From positions 23,412,189 to 23,476,188 of the forward strand of contig OZ024931.1 in the NCBI GenBank assembly GCA_964017235.1: a stretch of DNA of 64,000 bases. The letters are read 5' to 3'. Origin of the DNA: Sabellastarte sp. h YS-2021. Taxonomy: Eukaryota; Annelida; Polychaeta; Sabellida; Sabellidae. Below the pieces are notes generated by a model that was not told the DNA's origin, did no database searches, and worked only from the letters and a program-made list of their open reading frames with translations. This document shows positions 1 through 9,126 of this stretch, one piece after another. Numbering within the stretch: the first letter of the stretch is position 1; each line of letters starts with the position of its first letter. The position numbers and the translations under genes are program-made.

Positions 1-255
1 GAGTTTGTGCGTTTGTTTGTGAACAAGATAACTCAAAAACTTATGGACAGATTTTGATGAAATTTTCAGGATTTGTCTGAAAAGTTAAAGGAAGAATGAT
101 TCAATTTTGGGAGTGATCCGGATCACTATCTGGATCTTCTGGATCCACGAAATGTAATTTTTAAAGACAGATAACTCAAAAGTTAGGGACGAATTTGATG
201 AAATTTTCAGGATATGTGTTCCCTTGGCAGAGGTCTGCGCTCTCTCAGTGCTCTT
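1..255 (+). repeat. Interspersed repeat family R1, copy cut by the window edge
   Basis: This contains two imperfect sub-units of the type 'gataactcaaaa..tta.gga' followed by 'gatgaaattttcagg', and ends in 'ggcagaggtctgcgctctct'. Related copies lie at about 38215-38445 and 60895-61155, in the same orientation, the latter ending in 'ggcaatggtatgcactctct'. No coding capacity is visible. The three copies are strongly diverged, so this is an old dispersed family. The left end is outside the window. Confidence 0.6.
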
Positions 256-564
256 GTTTTATGATGTGACATTCTATACATTATAAAAAGGTCATTTGTC
301 CAATTTAAATATGTCTGAATTAAAAAAAAACTTAGAAAAAGCTGAATCATTCATAGTCATGTAAGCTGCATCCCAATATATCTACTGTCATAATAAATAC
401 TGCAAGCACGTTATCAATTAAAAGTTTCTCAGTAGTAAAGTAATATCTTATCATTTAATTAATTGCATTGTCATCACAATTTTTAATTTTTTTTATTTCA
501 ATGAACTAAAAATTAACATCCTGGCACGATCACGATTTTTCATCCTTTCTCGGGTAATTATTTC
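256..564. other. AT-rich stretch without recognised features
   Basis: It is AT-rich with short homopolymers. I see no open frame, RNA gene or clear repeat. Confidence 0.5.
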
Positions 565-1120
565 TGACTAAACCTATGGTATATTAATGGCATCAAAATT
601 AGGCATAATTGCTCATGCTTACTTTGTAACTGCACAATCACTTATGCTTACTTTACAGCTGAATTTATGGTATATTAATAACATCACATTCTGGTAAAAT
701 TGCTGAAGCCTACATGTAATTGAAATTATGGCATATCGATTTTAACATATTCTGCCCAAATGGCTCATCCATTCATTTATTTGTAACTGAATATATGTCA
801 TATTTACTGCAAAACATTCTGAGATAAATGTTTCTTCTTCCTTTATCATTAAATTAAAAGCATATTTAATGAAAATCTTTCTAGCACAGTTGTTGATGCT
901 TATATTTTAACTGAATGTTTGGCATATTAATTGCATATAAATTACACTGTGATTAAATTTGATCATAGTCACTTATGCTTATTTATTCTGTAATTGAATT
1001 TATATTATAACGTATTAATTGCAACACATCCTGATACAATTGCACATGCTTACTTTGAAATTAAATTTCTGGAAATTTCTGGCACCATGTTTGATATAAT
1101 TGCTCATACATACTTTGGGT
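565..1120. repeat. Degenerate tandem repeat, units roughly 80-100 bp
   Basis: Recurring blocks of the form 'atggtatattaatggcatca', then 'cataattgctcatgcttact', then 'ttgtaactgaatt' appear at about 570, 670, 727, 800, 906, 1000 and 1090. Units are strongly diverged and vary in length. The last unit runs into the final lectin exon, so that the lectin stop codon (1104-1106) lies in repeat-like sequence. Confidence 0.5.
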
Positions 1121-1924
1121 TAATGATCTCAAATGTCCAGACTTGTTTTGGCGTGTCTTTTGCGTAGATATTGCAAGTTATTTCAGCTCCAGTTGTTGTC
1201 AGTCCATCTACCACTTCTAGCACCTGGCTTTTGTTGGACCGCTTTCTGATGATGGAACCAGAGATCTCTAAGTTCTGTGACTCATTCTCAGGACTGTAGT
1301 TGTCAATAACTAGCCGATTTTGTTCTGGAACAACGATAACAAAAAACATGTTTCTTTGGTTAGCGAATTCTAAAATGGCCTGTTTGTAGGGACATTAAAC
1401 GAGAAAGCAATATAAGTATGATGACAACTGTTTTGTGTAAAGTCAATTTCATGGGCACAAAATCTGCCATATAAACACCCTTGGCACAAATAGAAGTAAC
1501 TTTACATTTAGTTGGTTGTAAAGAACTGAGGGTTTACTTAACAAACAGTAACTGACAGGGTCTGACTTATCTTTAAATCCCAGGGGTTTCTTACTAATTT
1601 GCAAACTTAATGAAGGTTTTGATTTCCAGGCCCCTGTTTAGTTTAAGTTTACAATTACGGTGTTGAGGTACTGGATCCACTGAATTATCTATCACTGTGA
1701 GCACCGGTTTCAAACAAATGGATCTCACCATTGAGAGCCATGCATTTGTCAGTGTGGACACTGCGGATGGTACTTGTGTCGAAGTCCACATACCACAGCT
1801 GGTTCTCGTTGTTCTCATAGCGCTTGTAGTAAGTTGTCACCTTGGTGCCTGGATCTCTGCCTCCATGGAATACATCCAGGGCCATGCCATTAAGGCTACT
1901 CAGGATGAAGAACTTCTGCACGTC
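1104..1924 (-). CDS. Ricin-B-type beta-trefoil lectin, last two exons (5' end not found)
   Basis: Two exons on the minus strand, 1924-1729 and 1324-1104, fit together in phase. The first is preceded by a pyrimidine-rich AG (ctttcag), the donor is G|GTGAG, and the second acceptor is ttccag. Together they encode 138 residues ending in KYV-stop. Three trefoil repeats are visible: FFILSSLNGMALDV..NQLWYVD, then STIRS..DKCMALNEQNRLVI, then GSIIRKRSNKSQVLEVVDG..KQVWTFEI. This is the RICIN/CBM13 fold, a carbohydrate-binding module. Nothing resembling a toxin catalytic chain is next to it. The exon opens in phase 0 without a Met, so at least one short upstream exon is missing from my model. No frame break is seen in the two exons. 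Sugar specificity cannot be read; the protein is inferred to be a small cytosolic or secreted lectin. Confidence 0.72.
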
Positions 1925-2039
1925 CTGAAAGTGGAATATATATACTGTATTGTGGTTATACTTTTTCCATGTCTTTACAAGTACTTCTTATTCCATCAAA
2001 TCTGCTATGCATGCAATCATTATGAATCCACTTGGGAAA

Positions 2040-2190
2040 CCTGCTGTCTGTGAATATACATCTTTTGTCAGTACAAAATTCTGGTAAAAAGTTATTCCGG
2101 TCTCATATAATAATTACCTAAGACAACAGAACTTGAAGAAAGTCTGCATTGTGGTGCATGTTTAATTCCTGTTGATGTAGGAACAGCATC
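2040..2190. repeat. Dispersed repeat with a second copy near 42460-42560
   Basis: The segments 'aattctggtaaaaagttatt', 'tctcatataataattaccta' and 'acttgaagaaagtctgcat' recur in the same order and strand at about 42475-42545. Identity is moderate. I see no terminal repeats. The adjoining 2196-2270, read on the minus strand, also resembles 51020-51075 (ctgttttgatct..ttagctgtt), so this is probably a larger old element. Confidence 0.45.
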
Positions 2191-2449
2191 TGAGATCGGT
2201 TCAAAGTGAAAGCTGTGATTTTATGTCCCTGTTAACAGCTAAGATCAGATCAAAACAGGTCCTCAGTCTACCCCAAATGTTCTCATGAGCTGGAGACTGC
2301 AGAAGTAAGAGCCAGGTGATGTAATAACAAACTTTATCAACCAAGTGGCGTCTGAGGCTCTCCCAGGTCAGGTCCAAGACAAGTTGGTATATGTGATGAG
2401 ACTTGTTCATTTACAGCTACAACATTTATGTGTATATGTCACAACCAAT

Positions 2450-2615
2450 CCATGAAATTGCCCACTTTGTGAAATAGGCAAGAATTTTGGCCATTTCGTG
2501 AAATAGGCAAGAACTTTGGCCATTTCATGAAATGGGCAAGTTTTCTAGTATTCGCTTGCCCATTTCACAAAATGGACAAAAATTATGTTGCCTATTTCAT
2601 GAAATAGGTATACAT
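2450..2615. repeat. Cluster of short palindromes, GCCATTTCATGAAATGGGC type
   Basis: Five or so variants of a 19-20 bp near-palindrome (gcc-attt-catg-aaat-ggc core) occur in about 160 bp. Examples are gccatttcgtgaaataggc, gccatttcatgaaatgggc, gcccatttcacaaaatgg and gcctatttcatgaaatagg. Spacing is roughly 35-45 bp. It is non-coding and no flanking terminal repeats were found. Confidence 0.6.
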
Positions 2616-3094
2616 AAAATCAACGGTATACATAAAATGTTTTGAAAACCTTCTATTATTATGTTTTTAATACTCATCATTTTAACCTTCGCCAAACGTT
2701 TCCTTTCAAACATTTGCAAAACTCAAAAATGTTTACTTTGACTACGCCTGTTTCATATGTTGGTACATTTAAATTTTTCTTTTTGTATGAATAAACAATA
2801 GTCTAATCGGGTCTGTGAAAATCTGAACCATGTTATGTTACTAAAAGTAATACTAATTTTATTATTTTGATAATGAATAGTACAATAAACAGGCTATTGT
2901 TAATACTGATGTCACGGGGCTATAATGCCCACATATAGTTCATACTTGTCAAGATTTCATTAAATAATGTAAATGTAAATAATAAGAACTGCAGTGTACA
3001 ATATATACTTCATACCCAATGTAACATTCATAAACACAGACTGTTTGCATGTTTGGCGTGTCATTATAATAACATAAGCTTTAGTAAATGTTTC
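2616..3094. other. AT-rich non-coding spacer
   Basis: No open frame or structured repeat is recognised between the palindrome cluster and the Harbinger target site at 3095. Confidence 0.5.
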
Positions 3095-3097
3095 TTA

Positions 3098-4409
3098 TGC
3101 AGGTGTTCCACTGGAGCCGACCCTACAGCCAACCCTACAACTCTAGGGTTGGCTGCAAAAGTACACCCAGATACACCCAGGCTTGTCTGTATCTACAGGC
3201 CGACCTGCCTTGGGGTCGGGATGCTTTCTAGAAGACTGGTCTGGAAATTACTAGGATACGCCTTAAACCCCTAACAGATAAGCAGACAAGTCCCAACAAG
3301 CTGTACTGACAGACAGGACTGGAGAAATGGACAGAATCACCACGACCAGACGTGCAGTCGGTATTTCCCTTACATTTTTTTATGAATTTGGGGGAAAAAG
3401 AGTATACTGACGACCAATGAACAAATCTGAAAGTAGATCAAGGCTGAATATTTGGATTCCATCACGTGACCAAAACGTCCAAATGTATTTTTTTTGTTAT
3501 TTTAGTTGTAGTTTTCACGTTTTAGCTCTTTAATATTATGTAAGAAATAAATCAATGTATGTCTGTTGTATATTATGAACCAAAAAGCACTTAAAATATG
3601 AAATGAAATTTTCATTGAAAATGTTATATCTTGTGCAAACAAGCAGAGGGAGGTGTGCATCTGACAATTTATCACGTGGCAATGAAAACCTTGCGCTTGT
3701 TGCTGCCTTTTATACTCCAATTTCGAGCCTCTGGGAAAGACTGTGCTGTAGTTCTGGTCACGTGATGGGATCCAAATATTTAGTATTGACCTAGTTTCCG
3801 ATTTGTTGATTGGTCGACACTTGATCCTCTTTTCCCTCAAAATTGAAATATCTTGTGATTGGATCCAAATAGTTGGTTGACTGTTTTCTTAAATTCTTAA
3901 TATGGGACTAAGGTTTCTCAATTATTAACAGCATACATATGCACCTTTACTATCTGTACTAGCTTCAAAATTACAAACATTTGCACTATTTCTCGTCATT
4001 AATAACATAATTTTTTTGTCATATTTTCACCTCACATCATGCTGGAAATGAAGAGAGCAGTACTTTAAGGTTGCAAAAGACAAGCCGGTTTCATGTTAGG
4101 ACAAGCCTGGAAGTGATACATACAAGCCAGGAAGTGATACAGACAAGCCTGGAAGTTATAGGACAAGACACGAAGTGACTAGGACAACCCTGTTACCAGT
4201 GGGGGCGGGGTGGAGCTTAGGTCTGGAACAAGAGTTGGTGTGGAGGTGGGGGTGGGGGTCGGTGAAATATCAAACATGTTTCATTTTTTAACGACCCACC
4301 CTGACAAGCCTGTAAAGTACTACCGACCCTCACCGACTATGTAAACATTGTTCCCGACCCTAGAAAAATGCTTAGTTACCAACAGATCGGCTCCAGTGGA
4401 ACACCTGCA
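3098..4409 (-). mobile_element. Non-autonomous PIF/Harbinger element (MITE-like), 1.3 kb
   Basis: The ends are inverted repeats: it starts TGCAGGTGTTCCACTGGAGC and ends with the complement. It is flanked by the direct triplet TTA at 3095-3097 and 4410-4412, the TWA-type target duplication of the PIF/Harbinger superfamily. Its left end matches the right end of the 4413-16915 element, and its right end (about 100 bp, including the GGTAACTA and CAATGTTTACA blocks) matches that element's left end. It is therefore a deleted relative in opposite orientation. Near 4080-4200 there are repeated 'acaagcctggaagt' units like the subterminal motifs of the larger element. It encodes no transposase. Confidence 0.8.
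3379..3853. mobile_element. Nested inverted-repeat element (MITE-like) inside the 1.3-kb Harbinger element
   Basis: About 95 bp at 3379-3478 is repeated in inverse orientation at 3755-3853. Both arms share 'gaccaatgaacaaatc' and 'aatatttggatcccatcacg'-type blocks, next to a CACGTG core. Arm identity is roughly 75-80 percent by eye. The exact outer ends and target duplication are unclear. The ORFs in both directions are products of the palindrome, not genes. Confidence 0.6.
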
Positions 4410-4499
4410 TTATGTTGGTGTTCCACTGGAGCTGACCGGTCGGTAACTATGTATTTTTGAGAGTCGGGACCAATGTTTACAAGGTCAGTTAGTGTCGGT

Positions 4500-4960
4500 T
4501 ATAATTTCCTGGCCTGTCAGGGAGAGTCAGTGAAATATCAAACATGTTTGATATTTCTATGACCGTTGCCAACCCTTGTAACAGACCCTAATTTCATCCA
4601 CCTAGCAACAGGCCTGTTGGTTAACTTAACGGCCTGTCGGTTGCAGTTGTTGGCTAATGAAACAGGCCTGTCTGTATCAAGTATCCGGCTTGTCCCAAAT
4701 ACGGTGATCCTGACTGTACGTGATGACAAACAGACTGTGTGGGAAATGTTACAATACTGTCTGTAACTTTAGCTGGCCTGTCTGTAACTTTTACCAACTG
4801 GGTCCTAGAGTTGGGAATATTTGAAACAGACAGGCCCTAAACTGAAACAGACAAGCCGTAAACAAAATCAGACAGGCCTGTAGCACTAACAGACAAGCCA
4901 GGAACTGTAACTGACAGGCCAGCAATACATCTATTTTGCTTCTTACAGCCTGTCGGTTTC
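4500..4960. repeat. Subterminal GGCCTGT motif array of the Harbinger element
   Basis: About a dozen copies in both orientations of ACAGGCCTGT or its half-site (ggcctgtc / gacaggcc / gacaagcc) occur, for example near 4501, 4608, 4630, 4660, 4773, 4829, 4872, 4911 and 4948. Clustered subterminal motifs next to the terminal repeat are where Myb-like or transposase proteins of this superfamily are expected to bind. That role is inferred. Confidence 0.6.
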
Positions 4961-4970
4961 CAAATCTGTG

Positions 4971-4980
4971 GCTATAAAAA
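4971..4980 (+). promoter_or_regulatory. Candidate TATA box for the Harbinger Myb-like gene
   Basis: The sequence gctataaaaa lies about 220 bp upstream of the ATG at 5199 and directly downstream of the GGCCTGT array. It is a good TATA-box match in a sensible place. No initiator was verified. Confidence 0.4.
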
Positions 4981-5198
4981 GCCCAGTAGGCACACACACT
5001 TCATTCATGTGGGCTTTGACTTGTTGAGAGACAACTGGTGTGTAGCTTTAGATTCTAAGTTTTTAATTTATTTTTTTGCAAATTAGCTTAAGTTTGAGTT
5101 AGGCTGGACCGGCTGGGAAAAAAATCTGTTCTATGAGGTTTCACTTTTACTTTTAAGCTTTTGTTTTTGTACAAAACCTGTACATGTAATTGATCAGC

Positions 5199-6600
5199 AT
5201 GCCAAGGGGCAGAAGGAGAAAGACTGAGGTACCAACAAATACTCAACCACAGTTTCAGTTACGAGATACAGCTGAGGATATAGAGGGAAGAAGGAGGGGG
5301 AGAGAGAGGGGGGGAACAGGATGAGAGGGACAGGATAGAGAGATAGAGGTTGAAAGAGAGCCAGGAAAAAGACAGAAAAGCTACCATGAACAGACACGGA
5401 TACTGTTGTAGAATCAACACAATCCAGACAGAAGAAGGGGCAAATGAGGTCCATTTTTCTGAGTGATTCAGATGAAGAAGCCATCTTGGAGTTTGTTAAA
5501 CAGCACGAGGAACTTTATGACAAGACCAATGACAAGTTCAAAGACAAGCAGAGGGAGGAAGGACTTTGGGAGAGAATAGCAGCTTCCAGGAACTTATCTG
5601 TCAACACTGTCAAGAAGTGGTTCGATACTCAACGTACCAGATATGGCAAGATCACTCAGATGAAGTCCCCACAAGCTGCTGAGAAGAGCACCGTGAGACA
5701 GACCTGGTTGAAGGACAGTTTCAGTTTCCTATGATGTCACATCAGAAGGAAGGGAGTGTCTAAGTCTTCTGCGTTCAAGTCACTAGTGCGCCCTTCAGCA
5801 GCAGCCACAGCTTCAGTTCCAGAAACTACACTAGAGACTAATCTGAGATCGAGCCATCGATCGCCGCCACCACTGCTGTAGATCCAGTTTTAGATAAGTT
5901 CCAACAGATGAGGTCGATGATTTCCAGTTTTCTGGGTGCACGCCAGGACCCCACTCCAGAGCCAAGACAGTTGTTCTGCAACTATCTCCACTCTGAGATT
6001 GAACACCTTGAGGAGAGAGACTTTTTGAACTTCAGGAATAAGACAGTGAAACTTCTCAGTGAAATACAGCACAAGGTCGAAGAACACAAGAGACAGGTCA
6101 CAACAACTCAACAGGTCACCACATTTCAACTTCCAGAAGCAACACAGTCCACAGCAGGATGTGAATACATACTCTCCATACCGGATACTCAACCAGTCTC
6201 TGGAGCAGTTGTGCAGCCTTCTCAAATAGCCACAACACAGCCTGCTACAGTGATCGCAAAAGTACAGTAACCATCAAGGCCTTCATCAGCATCAGCACAG
6301 CCAGCATCTTTTCTAAGCAGCTTGGGACTTCCAGACAACTGATGTTCACTTTGAGTCCATCAAAGACAGTTAACCCGCCTTCCATTGCATCTGGACAACA
6401 AGAGGAAAGTCAACACAACACTTCTGGATTGTCAAGCCTCTTTGGTGGGATACCAAGTGTACTACAGTACCAGCAGATCGACACACCACAACCATTTTCA
6501 CCCTCTCAACTTCAACCAGCACCATTACCAGTCATCAAGAGATCTTCCACTCATCAAGAGTCAGCCCAAATAAGCAGGTCCGCCTGCACCAAGTCACACC
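5199..6600 (+). pseudogene. Harbinger Myb/SANT-like DNA-binding protein, decayed
   Basis: The start ATG at 5199 gives the basic N terminus MPRGRRRKTEVP, typical of the Myb-like partner encoded by Harbinger elements. This frame ends near 5325. The DNA-binding region continues in another frame at 5444-5734: SDSDEEAILEFVKQHEELYD, then LWERIAASRNLSVNTVKKWF, then TRYGKI and TVRQTWLKDSFSFL. That is the trihelix/MADF-like pattern with three conserved aromatic positions. A Gln/Thr/Pro-rich C-terminal part follows at 5908-6270 (FLGARQDPTPEPRQLFCNYL) and resumes after a stop to about 6330. In this superfamily the protein binds subterminal DNA and helps bring the transposase to the ends. At least two frameshifts and two stops make it non-functional. 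It converges on the transposase gene. Confidence 0.7.
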
Positions 6601-6659
6601 AACCAGCCCTTATAAGGGACACCCGAATCTTCCAAAAAACAACTATTCAGCTTCTTGTT

Positions 6660-7050
6660 CTTCCCCAAAACAAAATAAAGCACACCGTCCAACACTTACA
6701 CTTCCCCCAGAAACATGAAAAAATTGTGTGAATGAGCGAATGAATGTTTAACACCAAAAACAAACTTCCAACACACACACAAAATAAAAAAAACAAACAC
6801 CTACGCACCCACCCCGCCCCCCCAAAAAAATAATAATGATAAAGTGTCACTTCCCCTCACCCCCCAAAAATAAAGTAAAGCCTGAGGTGACACCCTCCCT
6901 CCAAGAAAAAGTAACATAATAACTAAAGTGTCACTTTCCCCCATCCACGCCACAAGCAAAAATTATAACACATGAAGTGACAACCCAACCCCATCCCCCC
7001 CCAAAAAAAAAATAAAAAAGTAATACACACAGACAGACAAACAAGCATGA
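6660..7050. repeat. C/A-rich low-complexity spacer with short repeated units
   Basis: Between the convergent Myb-like and transposase genes are runs such as 'ccccccaaaaaaataata' and 2-3 repeats of 'aaagtgtcacttcccc'. An AATAAA at about 6672 could serve as the Myb-gene polyadenylation signal. No coding sequence is seen. Confidence 0.5.
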
Positions 7051-7285
7051 AACACACAGTACCTAAAAACACAAAGTGCTTTGAATGTGTGTATGGACTG
7101 ACAGACAAACAAATGGTGTTGCAAAACAACACCTTGCATGCCACAAACATCCCACGACCTGGCTGTTGATTGGGTGACTGACAGACTGACTTAAATATTA
7201 TCTTACTGGTCAAACTGGATTAAGTTAAAATTTTGATTTTCTTGTTCAAAAGTTTGGATTTTGCAAAATTACCTGGAAATGATTT

Positions 7286-8667
7286 AAAAAGAGTTTTTTT
7301 TGCCAGGGATAAAATTATTATTATTTTTTGAGAGTAATGTTATTTTATAAGGGTTTAACTTTTGAACTTTGACATTTGAGGACTTGGGTTTCAATCTGCG
7401 TGAGAGTGGGTTTAACCTTTGCAATAACATTTTCCACAGTCTTCTTAAATTTTGTCCTACTGCCCAGTCAGTGCGCCAAAGTTGTTGAAGTAGTCTTTCA
7501 GTAGGTCTCATTGCTGTTTGGTCTCCCTCAATGGATTCTGATGTTTTCATCCTGTGCCTGCTCCCCTGGTCATTCTGTGGTGGTTGTATGTCGTTTGCTG
7601 GAGTGGGTGGTGCTCCCCCCTGATGGCTTCACAGCATGTTATGTAACACCACACATGTGAACACAATGTCTCTGACAACATTTGGCCTCTGCTCCATGGT
7701 GGTCAGCAGCACCGTAAATCTTCCTACCAGTATTCCAAAAGAGTTTTTGACCACCCTCCTGCCCCTGAATATCCTGTAGTTAGCTATTCTCTCTTCTCTG
7801 GTCAGTTGTCGTCTGCTCTATGGCTTGACCAGCCAAGGCATAAGGGCAAAGGCATCATCACCCAGCAGGAAGTAGTGTAGATCTGCCATCCCAGGTCCAA
7901 GTGGTTCAGGTGGTGGTAGTTCCAAGGTTCTGTTCTTAATTCTCAGTTTGCTGCGCTTGAATATCTGAGCATCAGATGATGACCCACTGGCCCCCATGTT
8001 GACCCACAAAAACTTGTACTCTGCATCTGCTAAAGCCAAAAGTACCAGGGAGAAGTGGTCCTTTTAGTTGAAATATTCACTGCCTGACTTCTTGGGCTTC
8101 TTTATAGCAATGTGTTTGCCATCTAGTGCACCGTCTGCATAGGGGACATTCCATCTGTTTGTAAACCTCTCTTCAATTTTCTTCCAGTCTTCTGGATCAG
8201 TTGAACAAATCAAATATTCGTGTTGAAATTCCTTTAAGATGGCTTTGCAGACCTGGGGGACAAATTTGCAGATGGTCATTCTTCCAACCCTCCATTGGTA
8301 TTGCAGTGAAGTGTATGTTTCCCCTGTGGATTAGTGTCTCAAAGTAACTGCAAGTTTCCGTCCTACTCCCAGTGGCTTCCTGAAGTTGTTGGTTGACTCC
8401 CTCAGACGAGGGGTAATTCTTTCTTCAATTAAATAAAAAAATACTTGTTCCATCCTGGTGAAGTTTCTGTAGCCTGGTATGTCAGTTGTGATTAGCTCGT
8501 CCAAGAGTATTCTGTAGCAACCCCTCTCCTCTCTCTACAGTATCCAGGGCATAACCCATGGATTCTGTGGCTTCCTTCTCCTTCTGTGTGGTGGGGGCTG
8601 TTGCTGGCGTGGTGGTTCCGGCTGGGCAGGTGCTGGATTAATTCTGTTGTCTTCTGTGTCTTGAAAT
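7286..8667 (-). pseudogene. PIF/Harbinger DDE transposase (HARBI1-like), decayed
   Basis: Read on minus from about 8667, a proline/arginine-rich start leads into the helix-turn-helix region (EERITPRLRESTNNFRKPLG, GETYTSLQYQWRVGR). The DDE_Tnp_4 catalytic core follows. The first Asp is in YADGALDGKHIAIKKP (about 8115-8150) and the second in YFLLGDDAFALMPWLVKP (about 7822-7875). The third block reads RGRRVVKNSFGIL (about 7735-7775), where the family normally has Glu, so the catalytic Glu is replaced by Lys. In-frame stops follow EYFN (near 8062) and LVKP (near 7818), with at least one more upstream (near 8335). The C-terminal charged tail reaches about 7290. In the family this enzyme cuts at both element ends and inserts into TWA. 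This copy is dead by several independent changes. Confidence 0.8.
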
Positions 8668-9126
8668 CATGAATAATAATAACATATTCAACTTAATAAA
8701 AAACCAACTGACTCTGCATTTTCACGTCTATTTCAGCTGACTTGTCAGTCAGCTGACATTATGTCGTCACTCTACGGTGTGTACATACGCATATGCGTCC
8801 GTGTGAGTGACTTCTCTTCCAAAACTTTAATATCCAAAGACATGCTGTTTTTTTTTCAAAGATACCTTATCTATCGAGGACGAAAAACTGTTCAAGGCAT
8901 GCAGATCTGTTTGTTCGTCTGTTTGCTAGAGCCATTACAAGTGAGGTACCCCCCACCTTAAGTGTGAAAATTTCTTTACACACCTTATCACAATTTTCTC
9001 ATTGACTATTGCAGGGATTTCTCTAATATCTTGTACATATGTACTATTCCTCAAGTAGATTATCTTGTGTGAGTATCAGGTCTGGATCTTTAAGAATTTT
9101 TTATGAACTTTTTAAATACTTTTTTG

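Noticed and set aside
1697-2053. 118-codon open frame on plus
   Set aside because: It overlaps the lectin exon in antisense and continues into intron. No family signal.
3502-3840. 112-codon open frame on minus
   Set aside because: It lies across a fold-back element and is created by the inverted arms.
5194-5484. 96-codon open frame on minus
   Set aside because: It is antisense to the Myb-like gene and its composition mirrors the Arg/Glu-rich coding strand.
5890-6225. 111-codon open frame on minus
   Set aside because: It is antisense to the Gln/Thr-rich C-terminal part of the Myb-like gene.
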